This document shows positions 1 through 3,772 of a stretch of 6,968 nt of DNA, one piece after another. The stretch lies in assembly GCA_007118445.1 (NCBI GenBank), contig SKRP01000313.1, forward strand, positions 1-6,968, written 5' to 3'. Each line of letters begins with the position of its first letter. Within the stretch, counting starts at the first letter, position 1. The notes beneath the pieces were generated by a model. It was not told the origin of the DNA, ran no database searches, and was given only the letters and a program-made list of their open reading frames with translations. The stretch comes from Natronohydrobacter sp. (GTDB lineage: Bacteria; Pseudomonadota; Alphaproteobacteria; Rhodobacterales; Rhodobacteraceae). The position numbers were made by a program, and so were the translations under genes.

Positions 1-1
1 T

Positions 2-409
2 ATCCACTGCCTCAACCTGCTCGCCGGTGTCCCCTTCCTCGACCTCCCCGCACTATTTGACGGCATCCGCGACACCCCCGGCGCTTATGTCTGGCTCTAC
101 GCCATGCTCTTCTCGACCATCCTGCCCACAGCGCTGCACGCCGCCCTCAGCCTGCTCGGCCTGCAAGGCATCTGGCCCCGCCCCCTGCGCCGCCATGTGG
201 CCACATGGATCGACAGCGCCACCACCTCCCCCTTGGCCAGCTTCCGCGCCAGCCTCGCCCTCGGCCTGATCTGGACTCTGCCCGTCCTCGCCCTGATGCT
301 GATCGCCGCCGCGCTCTGGTGGGGCCTTGGTGACGCCATCCGCTGGACCCTCGCCCACTATCTCGACGCGCTCCTGTGGATCGCAACCCACCCCCTCAAC
401 GCCTTGTGA
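2..409 (+). CDS. Integral membrane protein of unknown function, 3' part only
   Basis: The reading frame is already open at the left window edge, so only the last 135 residues are visible and the true start lies outside. The visible part begins near HCLNLLAGVPFLDLPALFDG, then has a hydrophobic stretch of about 25 residues starting at VWLYAMLFSTIL (visible residues about 32-58). A polar, basic linker follows (RPLRRHVATWIDSATTSP), then a second hydrophobic stretch (about 87-112, LGLIWTLPVLALMLIAAALWW), and the protein ends in an amphipathic tail closing with HPLNAL. This looks like the C-terminal half of a multi-pass inner-membrane protein. I do not recognise the family and see no catalytic motif. 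The internal ATG at 104 falls inside the first membrane segment and is unlikely to be the start. The next gene on the same strand starts 88 bp downstream, so co-transcription is possible. No terminator is visible between them. Confidence 0.75.
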   Translation: MHCLNLLAGVPFLDLPALFDGIRDTPGAYVWLYAMLFSTILPTALHAALSLLGLQGIWPRPLRRHVATWIDSATTSPLASFRASLALGLIWTLPVLALMLIAAALWWGLGDAIRWTLAHYLDALLWIATHPLNAL

Positions 410-437
410 CCGCGACATATCGTCATGTTTGAATTTC

Positions 438-496
438 TGCATACTCCTGTCAGCCTGCGCGCGACCGGACCCATCCGGCAGAACCAGGAGTATTCA
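438..496 (+). promoter_or_regulatory. Nested stem-loop sequestering the ribosome-binding site of the DsrE-like gene
   Basis: ATACTCCTG at 441-449 is the exact reverse complement of CAGGAGTAT at 485-493. After one mismatch (440/494) the pairing continues for two more bases (438-439 with 495-496). The right arm contains the Shine-Dalgarno AGGAG (486-490) of the gene starting at 498, so pairing would bury it. The 35-nt interior holds a second hairpin, CCGGA (465-469) with TCCGG (474-478) around a CCCA loop. The geometry suits an RNA element that controls translation initiation (a thermometer, ligand or protein switch, or coupling to upstream translation). The arms are too far apart for an ordinary dimeric repressor operator. 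The pairing is directly visible; the regulatory role is inference. Confidence 0.5.
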
Positions 497-497
497 C

Positions 498-935
498 ATG
501 AGCTTTTCCCGCACACTGACCGCCGCCGCCATGGGCCTTGCATTGGCCACGCCCGCCTTTGCCGAAGGCGCTGACAAGCTGGTCACTGTCGTCACCTCGG
601 AAAACCCGCAGACACAACTGATGGCCATGGTGCTGACCGCACAGGCGGTCGAGCAAGGTGCCGAGACCCGCATCCTGCTCTGCGGCCCCGGTGGTGATCT
701 GGCCCTGATCGACGCGCCCGAATCCGCCACCGCCGAACAACCCCCGCGCGGGGCCAGCCCGCAGGGCATGTTGCAGATGCTGATGGGCAATGGCGTGACC
801 GTCGAGGTCTGCGCGATCTACCTGCCCGGCCTTGGCGCAGAGCCTGATGTGCTGATCGAGGGTGTGGGCGTGGCCCAGCCCCCGGCCATGGCAGGCGCGA
901 TGATGGATGCAGAGGCGCGCGTCTGGTCCTTCTGA
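498..935 (+). CDS. Exported DsrE-like family protein
   Basis: This 145-residue protein has a clear Sec signal peptide: basic Arg5, a hydrophobic core TAAAMGLALATP, and an AFA cleavage site after residue 22. The mature part resembles the small DsrE/DsrF-like fold. Strand LVTVVTS (28-34) leads into a helix (residues about 39-53, LTAQAVEQGA), then strand RILLCGPGGDLAL (58-70), a proline-rich loop, helix GMLQMLMGNGV (90-100), and strand VEVCAIYLPG (102-111). Cys62 and Cys105 sit on adjacent strands and may be the sulfur- or redox-active positions, as cysteines are in cytoplasmic sulfur-relay DsrE proteins. A periplasmic role here is inferred and the substrate is unknown. ATG 498 is chosen because AGGAG lies seven bases upstream and the signal peptide begins there. 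Upstream in-frame starts would add a non-signal-like extension. Its ribosome-binding site is inside the inverted repeat at 438-496, and a strong terminator follows 36 bp after the stop. Confidence 0.78.
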   Translation: MSFSRTLTAAAMGLALATPAFAEGADKLVTVVTSENPQTQLMAMVLTAQAVEQGAETRILLCGPGGDLALIDAPESATAEQPPRGASPQGMLQMLMGNGVTVEVCAIYLPGLGAEPDVLIEGVGVAQPPAMAGAMMDAEARVWSF

Positions 936-971
936 GCGCAAACAACCTCACGCGAGGTCAAAGCGACGGAA

Positions 972-995
972 AAGGGGGGCGGTGACGCCCCCTTT
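972..995. terminator. Bidirectional intrinsic terminator between convergent genes
   Basis: Bases 972-981 pair with 986-995 over ten positions: seven Watson-Crick GC pairs, one G-T and two A-T. The loop is GTGA at 982-985, a stable GNRA tetraloop on the + strand. On the + strand the stem runs into TTTATTCT; on the - strand it is followed by TTTTCC. It can therefore end transcription of the DsrE-like gene (stop at 935) and of the lytic transglycosylase gene (stop at 1013) from opposite sides. Confidence 0.8.
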
Positions 996-1031
996 ATTCT
1001 GCCTGACGCGACTTATTCTGCCTGACGCGAC
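994..1031. repeat. Perfect 19-bp tandem duplication over the 3' end of the lytic transglycosylase gene
   Basis: The unit TTATTCTGCCTGACGCGAC occurs at 994-1012 and again, immediately and without change, at 1013-1031. Read on the - strand, the 1013-1031 copy holds the last codons and TAA stop of the lytic transglycosylase gene. The 994-1012 copy repeats these bases just beyond the stop and runs into the right arm of the terminator at 972-995. It looks like a recent slippage or duplication event, since neither copy has diverged. Confidence 0.9.
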
Positions 1032-1528
1032 GGGCAATCGCGCCGCACTTCGCGCGTCCGCAGACCTGTGGCGACCAGCATGCAGCGGTCGCGCGCCTCG
1101 TAATAATAGCCGCGCGCATACCACATCACGGCGCGGTCGATCTTGCCATCCGACAGCATCCATGCACCGCGCAGATAACGGCCGGCATAGGTCAGGTTGG
1201 TTTCCGCATCGAGCAGGTCCTCGGGGCGGCCCCGGAACCCCATCTGCCGCGCGGTTTGCGGCAGGATCTGCATCAGCCCCCAATAGGGACCATTGCGCGC
1301 ATGCGGGCGATAATCGCTTTCGCGCTGGATCACCCGGTGCAGCAGCGATTCGGGGATGTCATGTTTCGCCGCATATTGCTGCACCAGCTGGCGCATCTCG
1401 GGCGTCTCGCCCGGATAAAGCGCGGGTTGGGCAGGGGCGCGGCTGACATCGGGGGCGCGGCTGCCACAGGCGGCAAGGCCAAGGGCAAGACAGGCAAGGA
1501 TCACGAAACGGGTCATGCGGTGGCTCAC
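1013..1528 (-). CDS. Lipoprotein lytic transglycosylase (SLT domain)
   Basis: This 171-residue protein is expected to cleave the MurNAc-GlcNAc bond of peptidoglycan, releasing 1,6-anhydro-muropeptides, at the periplasmic face of a membrane. It starts with a short basic N-terminus and hydrophobic core ending in the lipobox LAAC (lipidated Cys21). A short Ala/Pro-rich spacer follows, then a soluble lytic transglycosylase domain from about residue 45. Typical motifs are present: catalytic Glu70 in QRESDY, GLMQI (84-88), and N111-L-x-x-G116, where the alanine-rich helix continues with RYLRGAW. The domain is compact and lacks the extra substrate-binding helices of large Slt70-type enzymes. The GTG at 1528 overlaps the stop of the upstream tfoX-like gene by four bases (GTGA), which favours translational coupling. 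An ATG at 1516 (residue 5) would leave an equally good lipoprotein signal and cannot be excluded. Neither start has a strong ribosome-binding site. The gene ends at a bidirectional terminator. Confidence 0.88.
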   Translation of the reverse strand: MSHRMTRFVILACLALGLAACGSRAPDVSRAPAQPALYPGETPEMRQLVQQYAAKHDIPESLLHRVIQRESDYRPHARNGPYWGLMQILPQTARQMGFRGRPEDLLDAETNLTYAGRYLRGAWMLSDGKIDRAVMWYARGYYYEARDRCMLVATGLRTREVRRDCPSRQAE

Positions 1529-1860
1529 TTTCCGGGGGCGGTGGGGATGACGCCGATCTGATCAAGGATCGCGTCCATCGGGTCTGCCTCACAGCGGTTC
1601 TCGGCCTTCAGCCGGTCGAACCGCGCGCGCAGGCGGGTTTTCTCGTCGCCCTTGCAATCATTCCAGGGCCGCCCCTGCAACCCCATTTCCAGCACATAAT
1701 AGGCGATGAAATGCGGCTTGTGGCCCGCGCGCAGCAAGCGTGCATAGGCGGCATCCGTGCCGATCTCGCGCAGCGCCTCGGCGCTGTCGATGCCGACGCC
1801 CTGAAACGCGGCTTCCATCGCCGGGCCAAGATTGCGGATCGCGGAAATCGGTGTGGACAT
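1525..1860 (-). CDS. TfoX/Sxy C-terminal-domain protein
   Basis: This 111-residue protein matches the C-terminal domain of TfoX/Sxy by its helix-hairpin-helix-like start. It shows NLGPA (10-14), a helix MEAAFQGVGI, then SAEALREIGTDAAYARLL and the conserved block YYVLEMGLQGRPWND (54-68). TfoX/Sxy proteins activate competence genes with CRP in gammaproteobacteria. Alphaproteobacteria often carry only this domain as a separate gene, with no shown role in DNA uptake, so a competence function should not be assumed. The tail (70-111) is charged and low in recognisable motifs. The ATG at 1860 lacks a good Shine-Dalgarno. A short palindrome lies 18 bases upstream. The stop overlaps the GTG of the lytic transglycosylase gene downstream, so the two are probably expressed together. 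Confidence 0.85.
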   Translation of the reverse strand: MSTPISAIRNLGPAMEAAFQGVGIDSAEALREIGTDAAYARLLRAGHKPHFIAYYVLEMGLQGRPWNDCKGDEKTRLRARFDRLKAENRCEADPMDAILDQIGVIPTAPGK

Positions 1861-1877
1861 GGGCTCGCGGGACTGGC

Positions 1878-1892
1878 CGCCTGTGACAGGCG
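1878..1892. other. Short palindrome in the leader of the tfoX-like gene
   Basis: CGCCTG (1878-1883) is followed by TGA and then CAGGCG (1887-1892), giving a perfect six-pair hairpin or operator-like palindrome 17 bases before the ATG at 1860. It could be a regulator binding site or a hairpin in the 5' leader. No promoter hexamers are convincing around it, so its role is open. Confidence 0.3.
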
Positions 1893-1950
1893 CGTATGCA
1901 GAAGTGCTAGCCGGTCAGGCGGCGCAGGCCCAGACCATAATGCACCTGGC

Positions 1951-2015
1951 GCAGGCCACGCGGGACGGATCGGCGAAAATCAGCCCATCCGCGCGGCGCG
2001 TGGCAACTGGCCTGC
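1951..2015 (-). other. Potential 65-nt RNA fold between the 51-codon gene and the tfoX-like gene
   Basis: GCAGGCCACGCG at 1951-1962 pairs over all twelve bases with the segment 1997-2015 if a seven-base bulge is allowed (CGCGT at 1997-2001 and GGCCTGC at 2009-2015). Inside it, CGGAT (1966-1970) pairs with ATCCG (1987-1991), and GGC (1972-1974) with GCC (1983-1985). On the - strand the fold begins five bases after the stop of the 51-codon gene. No T-run follows, so it is not a typical intrinsic terminator. It may be a 3' end stabiliser, a leader element of the tfoX-like gene or a small RNA. The rest of 1861-2020 holds only the palindrome at 1878-1892; I see no gene in it. Confidence 0.35.
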
Positions 2016-2020
2016 GGCGT

Positions 2021-2176
2021 TCAGATCAGGCCCCAATCCGTGAAGCGCACAGCGGCCTTGTGGGCGGCCGCGTTGCGCGGATGGCCAGGGCGCGAATCCG
2101 CGCTCAGCCGGGGCTGGGTGCCGGGGCGGTTGGCATGGGTCGGGCGCGGATGCATCGCGGGATCACTCTGGCGCAT
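2021..2176 (-). CDS. Small basic protein of 51 residues, unknown function
   Basis: This short gene is supported mainly by its ribosome-binding site: AGGAGAG at 2188-2182 gives AGGAG seven bases before the ATG at 2176, the best Shine-Dalgarno on the - strand in this part of the window. The product is rich in Pro, Arg, His and Ala (MRQSDPAMHPRPTHANRPGT at the start) and ends in a more ordered-looking HKAAVRFTDWGLI. It has no signal peptide, membrane segment or cysteine. The high Arg/His/Pro content suggests a disordered basic protein that could bind nucleic acid or a protein partner, but this is only inference. A GTG start at 2212 would give 63 residues but would read through the ribosome-binding site. 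The gene lies 129 bp downstream of serS in the same direction and could be on the same transcript. I do not recognise the family. Confidence 0.6.
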   Translation of the reverse strand: MRQSDPAMHPRPTHANRPGTQPRLSADSRPGHPRNAAAHKAAVRFTDWGLI

Positions 2177-2181
2177 GGGAA

Positions 2182-2188
2182 CTCTCCT
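2182..2188 (-). promoter_or_regulatory. Ribosome-binding site of the 51-codon gene
   Basis: The - strand reads AGGAGAG followed by TTCCC and then ATG. This seven-base match to the 16S anti-Shine-Dalgarno decides the start at 2176 over the GTG at 2212. It is the main argument that the small gene is translated. Confidence 0.65.
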
Positions 2189-2283
2189 GATAACAGCTTC
2201 GGACCTCGCCACTTGGCCAGCGAATCATGGCGGAAATCGGGCATAGGGAAGGTTTTGTTAACCATTCTTCACAACCTGCCCCC

Positions 2284-2303
2284 GATGCGCCACATTGCGC
2301 ATC
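2284..2303 (-). other. Stem-loop directly after the serS stop codon
   Basis: GATGCGC (2284-2290) and GCGCATC (2297-2303) form a perfect seven-pair stem with a six-base loop, starting two bases past the serS TGA (2308-2306). The - strand continues with GGGGGCAGG, not a T-run, so classical intrinsic termination is unlikely. It may protect the serS mRNA 3' end or act in Rho-dependent termination, leaving some read-through into the 51-codon gene. Confidence 0.4.
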
Positions 2304-2305
2304 CT

Positions 2306-3598
2306 TCAGACCAGATCGCCCCCGGCCGTGATTCGCCCGCGCCCGCGCAGATAGGGATGCAGCGCCGCAGGCAGTGTGACCGACCCATCTGCCTGCTGCC
2401 CGTTTTCCAGAACTGCAATCAGGCAGCGCCCCACGGCCACGCCCGACCCGTTCAGGGTGTGCAGAAACTCGGGCCTGGCACCCGGTTCGGGCCGGAAGCG
2501 TGCATTCATCCGCCGCGCCTGAAAATCGCCGCAGACAGAGACCGAAGAGATCTCGCGATATGCCCCCTGCCCTGGCAGCCAGACCTCGATATCATGCGTC
2601 TTTTGCGCGCCAAACCCCATATCGCCGGTGCAGAGCACGATCGTCCGGTAGGGCAGTTCCAGCCGCTCCAGCACAGTTTCGGCGCAGCGCGTCATGCGGT
2701 CATGTTCAGCCAGACTGTCGTCTGGACGGGTGATCGAGACCATCTCGACCTTCTCGAACTGGTGCTGGCGCAGCATGCCTGTGGTGTCCTTGCCCGCGCT
2801 GCCCGCTTCCGAGCGGAAGCACAGCGTATGCGAACAAAAGCGCAGCGGCAGTTGGCCAGCATCCAGAATCTCGCCTGCGGCGAAATTGGTCAGCGTCACT
2901 TCCGATGTCGGGATCAGCCACCAGCCATTGGTCGTCTGATAGCTGTCCTCGGCGAATTTCGGCAACTGACCCGTGCCATACATCGCCGCATCGCGCACCA
3001 GAACCGGGCTGTTCACCTCGCGCAACCCATGCTCTTCGATATGCAGATCGAGCATGAATTGCGCCAGCGCCCGATGCACGCGGGCCACAGCGCCGCGCAG
3101 CACCACGAAGCGCGACCCCGACAGCTTCGCAGCGGTGGCGAAATCCATGTCGCGCGCCACGCCCGCAATCTCGAAATGCTCGCTGGGCTGGAAATCCGGC
3201 GCGGCCGGGTTGCCCCAGCGCCGCAGTTCGACATTCTCGGCCTCATCCGCCCCATCCGGCACATCGGCCAGCGGCGTGTTGGGCAGCGTCTCCAGCAACG
3301 CGGTCAATGCCGCATCGCCCTTGCGCGCCTGATCCTCAAGCGCCGCGATCTCGGCCTTCTTCTCGCCCACCAGCGCCCGCAGCCTTGCAAATTCGGCCTC
3401 ATCGCCGCGCGCTTTCGCCGCCCCCACCTGTTTGGAGGCCGCATTCTGCGCGGCTTTCGCCTCTTCGGCCTGCAGGATCGCACTGCGGCGCGACTGGTCG
3501 ATGGCCAGAATCTCTGCCGATTGCGGCGCTAACCCGCGGCGCGCAAGGGCCGCATCGAAACTGTCAGGATTGTCGCGAATGGCGCGGATATCATGCAT
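2306..3598 (-). CDS. serS: Seryl-tRNA synthetase (class II)
   Basis: SerS charges tRNA-Ser with serine through a seryl-adenylate intermediate in the cytoplasm, and also charges tRNA-Sec where that exists. The 430-residue protein has the usual bacterial length and order. The N-terminal tRNA-binding coiled coil (about residues 1-105) starts MHDIRAIRDNPDSFDAALARR with long Ala/Glu/Lys-rich helices. The linker LPNTPLADVP (105-114) leads to the class II core. Visible motifs are motif 1 around LREVNSPVLV (182-191), TSEVTL (231-236), motif 2 FRSEAGSAGKDTTGMLRQHQ (261-280) with the ATP-contacting Arg262, and motif 3 NGSGVAVGRCLIAVLENGQQ (383-402) with Arg391. The ATG at 3598 has GAGGA at 3610-3606, seven bases upstream. 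All core motifs look intact. The gene is divergent from ppx and is followed by a stem-loop and the 51-codon gene. Confidence 0.98.
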   Translation of the reverse strand: MHDIRAIRDNPDSFDAALARRGLAPQSAEILAIDQSRRSAILQAEEAKAAQNAASKQVGAAKARGDEAEFARLRALVGEKKAEIAALEDQARKGDAALTALLETLPNTPLADVPDGADEAENVELRRWGNPAAPDFQPSEHFEIAGVARDMDFATAAKLSGSRFVVLRGAVARVHRALAQFMLDLHIEEHGLREVNSPVLVRDAAMYGTGQLPKFAEDSYQTTNGWWLIPTSEVTLTNFAAGEILDAGQLPLRFCSHTLCFRSEAGSAGKDTTGMLRQHQFEKVEMVSITRPDDSLAEHDRMTRCAETVLERLELPYRTIVLCTGDMGFGAQKTHDIEVWLPGQGAYREISSVSVCGDFQARRMNARFRPEPGARPEFLHTLNGSGVAVGRCLIAVLENGQQADGSVTLPAALHPYLRGRGRITAGGDLV

Positions 3599-3617
3599 GG
3601 GGCTGTCCTCTCGTCAT
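3591..3617 (-). CDS. Possible eight-codon upstream reading frame overlapping the serS start
   Basis: An ATG at 3617 opens MTRGQPHA and stops with TGA at 3593-3591, eight bases inside serS in another frame. AAGGGG (3627-3622) lies four to six bases before this ATG and could serve as a ribosome-binding site. The serS Shine-Dalgarno is within this tiny frame, so ribosomes reading it could influence serS initiation. The peptide has no serine codon, which argues against classical attenuation by tRNA-Ser supply. It could easily be chance. Confidence 0.2.
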   Translation of the reverse strand: MTRGQPHA

Positions 3618-3659
3618 CGCGCCCCTTATGGCGCATCGCGCGCCGGGGCGGAAGGCCCC
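3599..3659 (-). promoter_or_regulatory. serS leader with alternative short hairpins
   Basis: On the - strand, from 5' to 3': GGGGC (3659-3655) pairs with GCCCC (3649-3645). GGCGC (3644-3640) pairs with GCGCC (3634-3630), but this GCGCC could instead pair with GGCGC (3623-3619). In addition GGGGC (3625-3621) can pair with GCCCC (3603-3599), enclosing the serS ribosome-binding site. The pairs are mutually exclusive in part, as in a switch. All stems are only five bases and GC-only, so in a sequence this rich in GC they may be accidental. Confidence 0.25.
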
Positions 3660-3710
3660 TCGCCCACACGCCCCGGACAGGTTGACGCAAGGGCAAACAG
3701 TCACGAAAGA

Positions 3711-3740
3711 TTGACCTTGGTCCTGCAGGCAGGGTAGTCT
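3711..3740 (+). promoter_or_regulatory. Candidate promoter of the ppx-type gene
   Basis: TTGACC (3711-3716) resembles a sigma-70 -35 box and TAGTCT (3735-3740) a weak -10 box, separated by 18 bases. Transcription would start near 3747, about 26 bases before the ATG at 3773, leaving room for the ribosome-binding site. The -10 overlaps a small inverted repeat, GGCAG (3728-3732) and CTGCC (3739-3743), which could be a regulator site. A second TTGACG at 3682 has no good partner. Confidence 0.35.
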
Positions 3741-3760
3741 GCCCCTGACCGATGCCAGAC

Positions 3761-3767
3761 AGGAGAG
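3761..3767 (+). promoter_or_regulatory. Ribosome-binding site of the ppx-type gene
   Basis: AGGAGAG lies just before ACCCG and the ATG at 3773, with AGGAG seven bases from the start. This favours 3773 over the in-frame ATG at 3752, which precedes the ribosome-binding site and has no good site of its own. Confidence 0.75.
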
Positions 3768-3772
3768 ACCCG

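Noticed and set aside
404..432. Possible sigma-70 promoter (TTGTGA at 404) before the DsrE-like gene
   Set aside because: No acceptable -10 box lies 16-18 bases downstream, and the hexamer is part of the preceding gene's last codon and stop.
327..497. N-terminal extension of the DsrE-like gene starting at 327
   Set aside because: It overlaps the upstream membrane protein gene, lacks a ribosome-binding site, and would bury the clear signal peptide that begins at 498.
1907..2020. In-frame continuation past the stop of the 51-codon gene (about 37 codons to a TAG)
   Set aside because: No start codon follows the TGA at 2021, and there is no sign of recoding. The region is better explained by the RNA fold at 1951-2015.
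2240..2275. AT-richer patch with GTTAAC and TTGTGA on the - strand before the 51-codon gene
   Set aside because: It looks promoter-like in base composition, but no pair of hexamers with correct spacing can be supported.
1832..3532. Very long open frame on the + strand (566 codons) opposite serS
   Set aside because: It runs antisense through the whole serS core, reads as Arg/His/Gln/Pro-rich low-complexity protein and shows no domain. It is the usual mirror frame of a GC-rich gene.
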